The position numbers and the translations under genes are program-made. Of a DNA stretch of 64,000 nt, positions 17,324-26,082 are shown one piece after another. The DNA is taken from assembly GCA_964629325.1 (NCBI GenBank), contig CAZVSC010000011.1, positions 1-64,000 of the forward strand. The letters are read 5' to 3'. Positions within the stretch are counted from its first letter, which is position 1, and every line of letters begins with the position of its first letter. Source of the DNA: Eutrophocola sp964629325 (GTDB taxonomy: Bacteria > Pseudomonadota > Gammaproteobacteria > Pseudomonadales > Pseudohongiellaceae). The notes below the pieces were generated by a model. It was not told where the DNA came from. It was given only the letters and a program-made list of their open reading frames with translations, and did not search any database.

Positions 17324-18364
17324 ATGCACGACCATATCAACGTAGGCCACCCTTTCTATTTTCCGACGCAGGTAGTGCTGGTGGATGACGACCCGGACTT
17401 CCTGGATGGCGTCAGCCTGCTGCTTGACAAGAAACTGAGTTACCGCCTGTTCAACTCCGCCACCCAGGCGCTCGATTACGTCAACCAGTCGCACCGTAAT
17501 GTGAATTTCCTGCAGCGCTGCTACAACAACTACAAGACGGGGCCGCTGGAATCCGACTCACTGTCCCACGTGGATATCGGCAAGATCCACGAGGAGATTT
17601 TCAACAACGCCCGCTTCCAGACCAGTTCAACCGTCATCGTCGATTACGCCATGCCGGAGATGAACGGCCTGGAATTCCTGATGGCGATGAAGAATCCCTT
17701 CATCAAGAAGGTCCTGCTCACCGGGCAGGCCGATATGGAGCTGGCGATCAAGGCCTTCAACAAGCAGCTCATCGACCAGTTCATCGACAAGCATGATCCG
17801 CGGCTGAAGCAGATACTCAATTCGGCGATCAGCAATTTTGCGGATCAGTACTTCCGCAGCAGCTTCAAGCTCATCACCGACCCCATCATTGCCGCCAACC
17901 ACGACTCCTTCCTCGCCGACGCGCGCTTCCAGGAATATTTCGAGGAATTGCGCCGCAAGACCGACTGCGCGGAATACTACATGATCGATTATCCTCACCA
18001 TGGCTATCTCATGGTGGACAGCTGCGGCAAGCGTCGCTGCCTGCTAATCTATTCGGAGAAAGCACTCAAGGAGCATGTCGAGCGACTGGAGCAGATACGT
18101 GCGCCGGCCCAGCTGATCCGCGAAGTGAAGAATGGGGAGAACCTGCCCATTTTCGACGAGCAGGATGAAACCCTGGGGCCTGATCATCCCTGCATCAGGA
18201 ACTGGCAGGTGTGCTATCACCCGGCTGTGAAGATCCATTCCACCAGGAACCTGTACGCCACGCTCGTGACGGACAACGACCTGCCCGATTGCTACAAGGG
18301 CGACATCATTCCCTACCGGGATTTCCTGGAAAGCAATTCCCTGGACCGGGAAATACTCCACTGA
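17324..18364 (+). CDS. response regulator with inserted receiver domain and unknown C-terminal domain (LqsR-like layout)
   Basis: A 346-residue protein. The receiver begins HPFYFPTQVVLVDDDPDF (acidic pocket 21-23); the phospho-acceptor is D107 in VIVDYAMPEMNG, T133 is in LLTGQAD and K156 in FIDKHDP. About 45-50 extra residues separate strands 2 and 3 (about 55-100). The C-terminal half is not a DNA-binding domain I recognise; it has YYMIDYPHHGYLMVDS, reminiscent of LqsR of Legionella, a quorum-sensing regulator of equal length. It is separated by only 30 bases from a convergent histidine kinase of the LqsS/CqsS style, which is the likely partner. The LqsR link is inference from memory of the family. 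Confidence 0.75.
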   Translation: MHDHINVGHPFYFPTQVVLVDDDPDFLDGVSLLLDKKLSYRLFNSATQALDYVNQSHRNVNFLQRCYNNYKTGPLESDSLSHVDIGKIHEEIFNNARFQTSSTVIVDYAMPEMNGLEFLMAMKNPFIKKVLLTGQADMELAIKAFNKQLIDQFIDKHDPRLKQILNSAISNFADQYFRSSFKLITDPIIAANHDSFLADARFQEYFEELRRKTDCAEYYMIDYPHHGYLMVDSCGKRRCLLIYSEKALKEHVERLEQIRAPAQLIREVKNGENLPIFDEQDETLGPDHPCIRNWQVCYHPAVKIHSTRNLYATLVTDNDLPDCYKGDIIPYRDFLESNSLDREILH

Positions 18365-18394
18365 TCGGCACACGGGAAGATCGTCCTGGTCTTT

Positions 18395-19981
18395 CTAGGT
18401 TGCAGGCAGCGTAATGATGAATTCGGCGAACTCGCCGGGTTCGGATTCACAGGCGATATCGCCGTCGAAGCTGCGAATGGTGCGGCGGCAGAACGCCAGT
18501 CCCACGCCCGTGCCCTCTTCCCGCGTTGAGAAAAAGCCGTCGAAGATCCGGGACAGTACCGCCGGATCGATGCCCTCGCCGGTATCCCTGAATACAATGT
18601 TGTTGGCGCCCCTGCCGGGCTCCAGCCTGATGGATATATCGCCCTTGAGGGCACAGTTGATGGAATACAGGGCATTCTTCAGCAGGTTGAACATCACGTA
18701 GATGAACAGGCTGTCTATGCCGCGGAAATAAAAATCCCGGCCCAGATCCAGCCTGACCTTGTCGCGCTCACCCCGCTTGAACGGATAGCGGTCGACCGCG
18801 TTGCCAATGCATTCGGCAGCGGAGTAGAAGCCGAACTGGCTCTTGTCCACGGTATTGTCCCGCAGGTTCATCAGCAGCATGTCGATCACGCTGTTGGCCT
18901 GGTCGATCATCAGGGAAATTCGCCCAGGGGTTTTTTCCAGTGCGGCCAGGTGGTCTTCCCTGATTGCAGTCGTACCCCCGGGATTGGCCGCCTGTGCATT
19001 GCGATAGACTTCCAGCAGCAGCGGCAGGTAATTCTCCACACCGTCCATGCTCGCACGCACACCCGACAGTGGCGTGCGCATTTCGTGGGCAATGTTGGCA
19101 CTGAGATCCTGCATCACTTTCAGCTTTTCCGAATGATCGAGCTCGGTCTGGGTCATCAGTGCCTCGAAGTCCCTGTCCTGGTCGAGGATGGTGGACAGCT
19201 GGCCGGCAAAATAATCGAGGATGCGGAATTCGTATTCCCTCACCGTGTGCTCGAGATCGCCGAGCATGAGCAGCATCTGGTTGACGACGAAATAGTGTAC
19301 CGGGACGAATCCTATCCCCAGGCTCCACTTCAGTGACTGGCTGCTGACCGGAGTACGCAGGAAAATGTACTTGCAGTTGAACTCGCGGGCCCGCGCGAAG
19401 ACCGGCGAACACAACAGCGGCGAGCGTATCTTGCGGTACTGGCTCAGCACACCCAGTTCGCGAATGGACACCAGGTTTTCACGTCCGCCCACCTGGGCGA
19501 TCCAGTCGCGGGTGGCTTCCAGGTTGTCCCTGTTGTTCAGCTTCGATGATGAGAAGTGGGCAGCCAGGTTGCCCGGGTTGGCCGCCGAAAAAATGAAGGC
19601 CCAGCACAGACCGACCACGGTATCACCGCGCCAGACCACGCTGACCAGGTTGATGCGTTTGGCATCGGCCTGGAAGAAATTCTGCAGTGCTTCGCGGGCG
19701 GAGTCGGCATCCCAGTTTTCATACCATTTCTCGCGCGCCAGTTTCGCGTAGCACTCGGCAATGGCGTCGAGCGTCTTCCCGTCCAGCTGGGCAACCTCTT
19801 CTCCCGCGAACACCTCGATCCGGAACTCGCTGCCTGCCAGGCATGACAGCATGCGGTTGAGCCGGGTCAGGTCGAGAGTCGAGGAATTGCGGGAAAGTGC
19901 GTTCTTCAGGTCGGCAGGCTTGTCGCCCGCATCCCCCTGGCCGGTCTTTGTGGAAATGATGTCGTGATCGGCTTCAGCCAT
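18395..19981 (-). CDS. soluble histidine kinase with N-terminal GNAT-like domain
   Basis: A 528-residue protein; ATG 19981 has AGGAG nine bases upstream (a TTG 33 bases earlier is in frame). The kinase core is clear: H-box AHEMRTPLSGV (His299), N-box NLLKNAL (about 432), DTGEGI and GTGVGL; the style is that of LuxN/CqsS/LqsS quorum-sensing kinases. No membrane helix is seen. Residues about 70-235 read like a GNAT acetyltransferase fold: a central strand with VVWRGDTVVGLCWAF, then RELGVLSQYRKIRSPLL and an ending LGIGFVPVHYF that matches the Y-x-x-x-GF close of motif B. The Q/RxxGxG/A loop reads RKIRSP, so acetyl-CoA binding may be lost. Confidence 0.75.
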   Translation of the reverse strand: MAEADHDIISTKTGQGDAGDKPADLKNALSRNSSTLDLTRLNRMLSCLAGSEFRIEVFAGEEVAQLDGKTLDAIAECYAKLAREKWYENWDADSAREALQNFFQADAKRINLVSVVWRGDTVVGLCWAFIFSAANPGNLAAHFSSSKLNNRDNLEATRDWIAQVGGRENLVSIRELGVLSQYRKIRSPLLCSPVFARAREFNCKYIFLRTPVSSQSLKWSLGIGFVPVHYFVVNQMLLMLGDLEHTVREYEFRILDYFAGQLSTILDQDRDFEALMTQTELDHSEKLKVMQDLSANIAHEMRTPLSGVRASMDGVENYLPLLLEVYRNAQAANPGGTTAIREDHLAALEKTPGRISLMIDQANSVIDMLLMNLRDNTVDKSQFGFYSAAECIGNAVDRYPFKRGERDKVRLDLGRDFYFRGIDSLFIYVMFNLLKNALYSINCALKGDISIRLEPGRGANNIVFRDTGEGIDPAVLSRIFDGFFSTREEGTGVGLAFCRRTIRSFDGDIACESEPGEFAEFIITLPAT

Positions 19982-20075
19982 GACGGCCGGCTCCTGGCCG
20001 GGCTGGAGCAGCAAACGCCCGGATTTTTGCTAACAGGGAGCCTAGGATACTGAAAAGTCAGGAAATTAGCCAAGC

Positions 20076-20099
20076 CGCGGTGCCTGATGGTGCACCGCG
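20076..20099. other. perfect 8-bp stem-loop downstream of parC
   Basis: CGCGGTGC (20076-20083) pairs with GCACCGCG (20092-20099) around an 8-base loop, 12 bases past the parC stop. There is no T-tract, so it is either a stabilising 3' structure or a Rho-assisted stop. Confidence 0.55.
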
Positions 20100-20110
20100 T
20101 CCGGCCCGGC

Positions 20111-22366
20111 CTATTTGTCCTGGACCTCCACCGCGTCCACTTTCCGGAAGCCCTGGGGCAGCTTGTTGCCGCGGCGCCCGCGTTCGCCCCGGTAGTGTTC
20201 GAGGTCGCTCATGGTGAGGTTGAAGTGCCGTTTGCCGGAATGGATGACCAGGACCTGGTCCGCATTCAGCACGGCGATCGCGGCGACAAATTCCTCGCGT
20301 GCGGCGACCCGGGCGGTGGGTATGCTGATGATCTTGTTGCCCTTGCCCTTGGCCAGCTCCGGCAGTTCCGACAGTTTGAACATGAGCATCCTGCCCTCGT
20401 TGCTGATGGCCACCACCTCGCTGCTGCCGATTTCATCCACCGGCACCGGGGACAGCACCTTCGCGCCCTTGGGCAGTGACAACAGGGCCTTGCCGGCCTT
20501 GTTCTTGCTGACCAGGTTTTCCATCTTCGTGATGAAGCCGTAACCGGCGTCGGAAGCGATGACGCAGAGGCGGCTGGGGTCGCCGATCATCAGGCCCATA
20601 AAGGAGGCGCCCGATGGCGGCTTCAGTTTTCCCGACAGCGGCTCACCCATCCCGCGAGCGCTGGGCAGCGTATGCGCAGCCAGCGTATAGGAACGGCCGG
20701 TGGAATCGAGGAACACGGCATTCTGGTTGCTCTTGCCGCGGGCGAACAGTTTCAGCTTGTCACCGGACTTGTAGGCAAGCGTCGACGGATCTACATCGTG
20801 CCCCTTGGCCGCACGCACCCAGCCGCCTTCGGACAGGATGACGGTAACCGGCTCCGTGGAAATCAGCTCTTCCTCGCGGAAGGCCTGCGCCTCTTCCCTG
20901 ACCACCAGTTCGGAGCGGCGGTCGTCACCATAGGTGTCGGCGTCTTCCTTGATCTCGGTCTTGATCAGCGTTTTCAGGCGCGCCTTCGAACCGAGAATCT
21001 TTTCCAGGGTGGCGCGCTCTTCGGACAGCTCCTTCTGCTCGGCCTTGATCTTCATTTCTTCCAGCTTGGCCAGATTGCGCAGTTTCAGTTCCAGGATGGC
21101 TTCCGCCTGGCGGTCCGTCAGCTTGAACCTCTTCATCAGCACCGGCTTGGGCTTGTCTTCCGTGCGAATGATCTTGATCACCTCGTCGATGTTGAGGAAG
21201 GCGATCAGCAGGGCATCCAGGATATGCAGGCGATCCTTGATCTTTTCCAGCCGGTAATTGAGGCGGCGGGTAACCGTGGTGGTCCTGAACTCCAGCCACT
21301 CCTTCAGCAGGATCACCAGCGGCTTGACCTGGGGTTTGCCGTCGATGCCGATCATGTTGAAGTTCACGCGATAGCTCTTTTCGAGATCCGTGGTGGAAAA
21401 CAGGTGTGCCATGACGGCATCGATATCGATGCGGTTCGAGCGTGGCTCGATCACGATGCGTGTGGGGTTTTCATGGTCGGACTCGTCACGGATGTCGACG
21501 ATCATCGGCAGTTTCTTTTTCTGCATCTGCGCCGCAATCTGCTCGAGCACCTTGGCGCCGGATACCTGGTAAGGCAGTGCGGTGATGACTATCTCGCCGT
21601 TTTCCTTGACATACACGGCGCGGCTCTTGATCTGGCCGCGGCCGGTATCATAGATCTCGCGGATCTCCTCAACCGGCGTGATGATTTCGGCATGGGTCGG
21701 GAAATCGGGGCCCTTGACGAATTTCATCAGCTCTTTCGTGGTGGCCTTGGGGTTGTCGAGCAGGTGAATACAGGCGCTGGCTATCTCACGCAGGTTATGC
21801 GGCAGGATATCCGTCGCCATGCCTACCGCGATCCCGCTGCCGCCGTTGAGCAGCACATTGGGCAGGCGCGCCGGCAGGATGACCGGCTCTTCCAGCTCGC
21901 CGTCGAAATTCAGTTTCCAGTCGACGGTGTCCTGGCCCAGTTCGGACAACAGCACGTCCGCATAGGCGCGCATCTTGGATTCGGTGTAGCGCATGGCGGC
22001 GAAGGACTTGGGATCGTCGGGTGAACCCCAGTTGCCCTGCCCGTCGATGATGGGATAGCGATAGGAAAACGGCTGCGCCATGAGCACCATGGCTTCGTAA
22101 CAGGCGGAATCGCCGTGCGGATGGTACTTGCCGATCACGTCGCCGATGGTACGCGCGGACTTCTTGTACTTCGCCGTGCTCTTGAGCCCGAGCTCCGACA
22201 TCGCATACACGATTCGCCGCTGCACCGGCTTCAGGCCGTCGCCGATGTGTGGCAGCGCACGGTCGTTGATGACGTACATGGAATAGTTGAGGTAGGACTG
22301 CTCGACGAACTTGCGCAGGGCTAGTTGTTCCTGGCCATCTTCACTCAAGGTAGTTTGGTCGCTCAT
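20111..22366 (-). CDS. parC: DNA topoisomerase IV subunit A
   Basis: A 751-residue type IIA topoisomerase subunit that cuts and rejoins DNA to decatenate chromosomes. The catalytic Tyr is Y127 in AAMRYTE; the quinolone region reads YHPHGDSACYE, with S87 and E91 in the wild-type states (E. coli S80, E84). The C-terminal part is the short ParC type with a reduced blade repeat, distinguishing it from GyrA, and the neighbour is parE. It is separated from parE by about 95 bases that hold a 7-mer inverted array. Confidence 0.97.
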   Translation of the reverse strand: MSDQTTLSEDGQEQLALRKFVEQSYLNYSMYVINDRALPHIGDGLKPVQRRIVYAMSELGLKSTAKYKKSARTIGDVIGKYHPHGDSACYEAMVLMAQPFSYRYPIIDGQGNWGSPDDPKSFAAMRYTESKMRAYADVLLSELGQDTVDWKLNFDGELEEPVILPARLPNVLLNGGSGIAVGMATDILPHNLREIASACIHLLDNPKATTKELMKFVKGPDFPTHAEIITPVEEIREIYDTGRGQIKSRAVYVKENGEIVITALPYQVSGAKVLEQIAAQMQKKKLPMIVDIRDESDHENPTRIVIEPRSNRIDIDAVMAHLFSTTDLEKSYRVNFNMIGIDGKPQVKPLVILLKEWLEFRTTTVTRRLNYRLEKIKDRLHILDALLIAFLNIDEVIKIIRTEDKPKPVLMKRFKLTDRQAEAILELKLRNLAKLEEMKIKAEQKELSEERATLEKILGSKARLKTLIKTEIKEDADTYGDDRRSELVVREEAQAFREEELISTEPVTVILSEGGWVRAAKGHDVDPSTLAYKSGDKLKLFARGKSNQNAVFLDSTGRSYTLAAHTLPSARGMGEPLSGKLKPPSGASFMGLMIGDPSRLCVIASDAGYGFITKMENLVSKNKAGKALLSLPKGAKVLSPVPVDEIGSSEVVAISNEGRMLMFKLSELPELAKGKGNKIISIPTARVAAREEFVAAIAVLNADQVLVIHSGKRHFNLTMSDLEHYRGERGRRGNKLPQGFRKVDAVEVQDK

Positions 22367-22405
22367 TGTTTTCTCTACTTACGCGTATTTTTTCCAGATT
22401 TTCAG

Positions 22406-22464
22406 CCTCAAGCCGCTAGCCACAAGCGGGAGCCTTGCAGCTAGTGGCTAGAGGCTAGCGGCTA
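22406..22464. repeat. 7-mer inverted array between parE and parC
   Basis: Right arm: CTAGTGG, CTAGAGG, CTAGCGG, CTA at exact 7-base steps from 22441. Left arm in the opposite orientation: CCTCAAG, CCGCTAG, CCACAAG from 22406. The last CTA (22462-22464) is the TAG stop of parE. The two arms can fold into an imperfect hairpin with a loop of about 14 bases. Confidence 0.8.
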
Positions 22465-24360
22465 TATTTCCGCCAGATTTCCGTACCGTTCCAGCCACAC
22501 CTTGCGGTCGGGTGAGCGCTTTTTCGCGAGCAGCATATCCATCAGGTCCTGTGTCTTCTTGGCCTGGTCGATAGTGAGCTGCACCAGCCGGCGCGTGTCC
22601 TTGCTCATGGTGGTTTCCCTGAGCTGCATGGGATTCATTTCTCCGAGTCCCTTGAAGCGCTGCACGTTCGGCTTGCCCTTTTTCTTTTCAGCGATGATCA
22701 GGTTGAGCACACCGTTCTTTTCATCCTCGTCGAGGGCGTAATAGACATCCTTGCCCACGTCGATGCGATACAGCGGCGGCATGGCCACATAGATATGGCC
22801 GGCTTCCACTACCGCGGGGAAATGTTTCAGGAACAGGGCGCACAGCAGCGTGGCAATGTGCAGGCCGTCCGAATCGGCATCGGCAAGAATGCAGACCTTG
22901 CCATAGCGCAGACTGGACAGGTCGGTCGAGCCCGGGTCGACACCGATGGCGATGGATATGTCATGCACTTCCTGCGAAGCGAGAATCTCGCCCGAATCCA
23001 CTTCCCACGTATTGAGGATCTTGCCCCTCAGCGGCATGACAGCCTGGGTTTGCCGGTCGCGCGCCTGCTTGGCGGAGCCGCCCGCCGAGTCGCCTTCCAC
23101 CAGGAACAGCTCGCCCGCATCCACGTCCTGCGTGGTACAGTCCGCCAGCTTGCCGGGCAGCGCGGGACCCGCGGTGATCTTCTTGCGCACCACCTTCTTG
23201 CCCTCGCGCATGCGGCTCTGGGCATTGCTGATGCACATCTCGGCGATCTTCACCGCTTCGTCGGTATGCTGGTTGAGCCACAGGCCGAAGGCATCCTTGA
23301 CCACGCCGCCGATGAACACGGCGCTCTGGCGCGAGGACAGCTTTTCCTTGGTCTGGCCGGCAAACTGCGGGTCGATCATTTTTGCCGAGAGGATATAGGC
23401 GCAGCGGTCCCAGATATCCTCGGAACTCAGCTTCACGCCGCGGGGCAGGAGGTTGCGGAATTCGCAGAATTCACGAATGGCCTCCAGCATGCCGGTCCTG
23501 AAACCGTTGACGTGCGTGCCGCCCTGCAGGGTCGGAATCAGGTTCACGTAACTTTCGGTGATCAGCTCGCCGCCTTCCGGCAGCCACAGCACCGCCCAGT
23601 CAACCGCCTCGTCATCGCCCTGCATGGCGCCTACGAAAGGCTGGTCGGGGATGCGCTCGTACCCTTCGGTGGCCTGGAGCAGGTAATCAGTGAGGCCGTC
23701 CTCGAAACACCATTCCTGGCTCTGGGCCTTTTCCGCCTTGACCGTCTTGTCCTCGAAAATCATGTGCAGGCCGGGGCACAGCACCGCTTTCGCACGCAAC
23801 ACATGCACCAGGCGCGGAATGGAGATGGTGGGCGAATCGAAATACTTCGGGTCAGGCATGAACTTCACGGTGGTGCCGGTGTTGCGCTGCCCGACCTTGT
23901 CGATGACCTTCAGGTTCGTCTTCTTGTCGCCGTTTGCGAAGGTCATCTGGTGCAGCTTGCCGTCGCGCTTGACCTGCACTTCAAGCTCGCTGGACAGGGC
24001 ATTCACCACGGACACGCCGACGCCGTGCAGGCCGCCGGAGAACTTGTAGTTGTCGCTGTTGAACTTGCCGCCGGCATGCAGGCGCGTCAGGATCAGCTCG
24101 ACACCCGGCACTTTTTCTTCCGGGTGAATGTCTACCGGCATGCCCCGGCCGTCATCGGTAACCTCGACGCTGCCGTCCTTGTTCAGCGTGACCTTGATGG
24201 AGCGGGCATGGCCGGCCAGCGCCTCGTCGACACTGTTGTCCACCACTTCCTGGACCAGGTGGTTGGGCCGCGAGGTATCGGTATACATGCCCGGGCGGCG
24301 CCGGACGGGGTCCAGGCCTGTCAGTACTTCGATGGAGCCGGAGTTGTAGTCTTTACTCAT
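22462..24360 (-). CDS. parE: DNA topoisomerase IV subunit B
   Basis: A 632-residue ATPase subunit. The GHKL ATP site has VDNSVDEALAG, the lid follows (GLHGVGVSVVNAL), and the TOPRIM domain starts EGDSAGGSAKQ. Length and the C-terminal end fit ParE rather than the longer GyrB. Its stop codon lies inside the 7-mer array at 22406-22464. Upstream it is nearly contiguous with yqiA (two bases), so yqiA, parE and perhaps parC form one operon, as in E. coli. Confidence 0.97.
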   Translation of the reverse strand: MSKDYNSGSIEVLTGLDPVRRRPGMYTDTSRPNHLVQEVVDNSVDEALAGHARSIKVTLNKDGSVEVTDDGRGMPVDIHPEEKVPGVELILTRLHAGGKFNSDNYKFSGGLHGVGVSVVNALSSELEVQVKRDGKLHQMTFANGDKKTNLKVIDKVGQRNTGTTVKFMPDPKYFDSPTISIPRLVHVLRAKAVLCPGLHMIFEDKTVKAEKAQSQEWCFEDGLTDYLLQATEGYERIPDQPFVGAMQGDDEAVDWAVLWLPEGGELITESYVNLIPTLQGGTHVNGFRTGMLEAIREFCEFRNLLPRGVKLSSEDIWDRCAYILSAKMIDPQFAGQTKEKLSSRQSAVFIGGVVKDAFGLWLNQHTDEAVKIAEMCISNAQSRMREGKKVVRKKITAGPALPGKLADCTTQDVDAGELFLVEGDSAGGSAKQARDRQTQAVMPLRGKILNTWEVDSGEILASQEVHDISIAIGVDPGSTDLSSLRYGKVCILADADSDGLHIATLLCALFLKHFPAVVEAGHIYVAMPPLYRIDVGKDVYYALDEDEKNGVLNLIIAEKKKGKPNVQRFKGLGEMNPMQLRETTMSKDTRRLVQLTIDQAKKTQDLMDMLLAKKRSPDRKVWLERYGNLAEI

Positions 24361-24362
24361 GC

Positions 24363-25040
24363 TTACTGCGTCTTCCTCATGGGTTGTTCTTGTTGCTGTG
24401 CCTGCCGCTCTTCATCAAGGGTGGCGATGGCGTCACGGCTTGCGGCGGACAAAGTGCCGGTGCCCGCGAACTCCAGGATGGCCGGGACCACTGCCGCAAA
24501 ACCCTCGAACCGGTGGCTGCCGCCCGCCTGCACAACCTGGATGGAGCCCGCATAGCGCGCCACGGCCTGTCTGTAGTCCAGCACTTCGTCTCCCGTCTGC
24601 ACCAGCAGGAGGTAGTTTTTGGCATGCTGCAGCGGGTTCACGTCCAGGGTATCCAGGTAGTCGGCATATTGCCGGGTGAACTCATATTCCTCGCCGGTAT
24701 ACAAATTTTTCTGCGGTCCCAGGAACTCCTCGCCCAGCGTCTTCGCCGGCGAGACCGCCGGATTCACCAGGGCTGCACGGCAACCGTATTTTTCCGCCAG
24801 CCACGTGGCGTAGTAGCCACCGAGCGAACTGCCGACGAGGATATGGATATTGCGGCCAGCGTCGTCGATCAGGGCTTCAAGCTGCGCGAGGGCGCGCCGG
24901 GGGTCATGGGAAAGTTCGGGGACGGCGACGCTATAGTCTTCGGACCGACTGCACAAGCTTTCGAATTGTCGGGCTTTTTCAGAGGCAGGTGAGCTGTTGA
25001 ATCCGTGGATATAAATGATTAAAGGACGGCTCAAAACCAT
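24363..25040 (-). CDS. yqiA: YqiA/YcfP-type alpha/beta-fold esterase
   Basis: About 225 residues. IYIHGFNSSP is the family oxyanion segment, VGSSLGGYYATWLA the nucleophile elbow (GxSxG with Ser), and GSHRFEGF the C-terminal catalytic His. The start at 25040 gives the usual short N-terminus before the IIYIHG strand; an upstream start at 25115 would add 25 residues. It lies between cpdA and parE, exactly as in E. coli, where YqiA is an esterase of unknown physiological substrate. The C-terminus is some 25 residues longer than usual and Gln-rich. Confidence 0.9.
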   Translation of the reverse strand: MVLSRPLIIYIHGFNSSPASEKARQFESLCSRSEDYSVAVPELSHDPRRALAQLEALIDDAGRNIHILVGSSLGGYYATWLAEKYGCRAALVNPAVSPAKTLGEEFLGPQKNLYTGEEYEFTRQYADYLDTLDVNPLQHAKNYLLLVQTGDEVLDYRQAVARYAGSIQVVQAGGSHRFEGFAAVVPAILEFAGTGTLSAASRDAIATLDEERQAQQQEQPMRKTQ

Positions 25041-25135
25041 GCGCCTGATTATACGATGCTTACCCGCATCGAGTGGAAAGATATTTGCCGAATCAGGAAA
25101 TTTTTTGGCGGGCAAGGTCCCTGCCCGGCCAGGCG

Positions 25136-25960
25136 TCAGTAGCCGGTGCTGCTGAAATCTATGTTGTAGGATTTTCCGCTGACGCGCTCGACACCGGATT
25201 CGATCGTGCCGTCTGCGCCCAGGTTCAGCCAGCGGTATCCCGGCTGGGCGTTATCGATGGTGAAATTGTCGTTGGTCGGATGGAACTGGATGCAGGTCGA
25301 TGGTGCGGCCATGATTTTCACGTCATTGCGGCTGGATTCGAATTCCTGGTGAATGTGCCCGTACAGGATGCCGCGAACATGGGAATACTGGTCCAGCACG
25401 GAAAACAGTTCATCGGCATTCTTCAGGCAATGCTGCTGCAGCCAGGCTGCCTGCACCGGCAGGCAGTTGTGGTGAACGCACACCAGCACATGAGAGCCGT
25501 TGCGTTCACTGTCCGCCAGCTCCAGGTCGAGATCAGCCAGCTCCTTCTGATCGAGCAGTCCGTAGACATGCCCTTCGACATTGGAGTTGAGCATGATGAT
25601 GCGCCAGTTGCCAAGCTGCGCGGAACGCTTCAGGTGAATGCTGTTCTGGTCCAGCGACTGCTGCATGCGGCTGCGGATGTCATGGTTGCCCGGTAGCCAC
25701 AGTTGCGGCGCGCTGAGCGGCGCCAGGGCATCGACGAAATTATGGTACGCCTGGATGCTGGTGTCCTGGGCCAGGTCACCGGTGCACAGTATCAGGTCGA
25801 TGTTTTTTTGCTGCTTGATTACCAGGTTGACGACATCGCAAAGCGTATCGAAGGTATTCAGCCCGTCAAAAATGGTCTTGCGGTCAGCAAAGAGGTGTGA
25901 ATCCGTTATCTGAACAATACGGTAATTCTGCTTCTTGTTGTCTGCCAGGATTTCAGCCAA
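25136..25960 (-). CDS. cpdA: 3',5'-cyclic-AMP phosphodiesterase
   Basis: A 274-residue class III metallophosphoesterase that hydrolyses cAMP. The five metal motifs are present: ITDSHLF, CTGDLAQD, GNHD, VCVHHN and GHIHQEF. The start is TTG 25960; no in-frame ATG precedes the first motif, and this start gives the same N-terminal length as E. coli CpdA. It sits in the conserved nudF-yqiB-cpdA-yqiA-parE order. Since cAMP signalling is implied, a CRP protein elsewhere in the genome is expected. Confidence 0.94.
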   Translation of the reverse strand: MAEILADNKKQNYRIVQITDSHLFADRKTIFDGLNTFDTLCDVVNLVIKQQKNIDLILCTGDLAQDTSIQAYHNFVDALAPLSAPQLWLPGNHDIRSRMQQSLDQNSIHLKRSAQLGNWRIIMLNSNVEGHVYGLLDQKELADLDLELADSERNGSHVLVCVHHNCLPVQAAWLQQHCLKNADELFSVLDQYSHVRGILYGHIHQEFESSRNDVKIMAAPSTCIQFHPTNDNFTIDNAQPGYRWLNLGADGTIESGVERVSGKSYNIDFSSTGY

Positions 25961-26082
25961 CGTTTCTTACTCTCTCAAATCATGCGGGACAAATATTGCA
26001 AAATCCGGACTGCTTTTCTTTCTGTTGTTTTCTGATTTGATGCCCGTCCGGCAGGCAGAATAACTGAACCTGGGACAGGGTT

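Noticed and set aside
20672..24555. Two very long + strand open frames opposite parC and parE.
   Set aside because: Shadows of the two topoisomerase genes; no domain or signal, and starts without ribosome sites.
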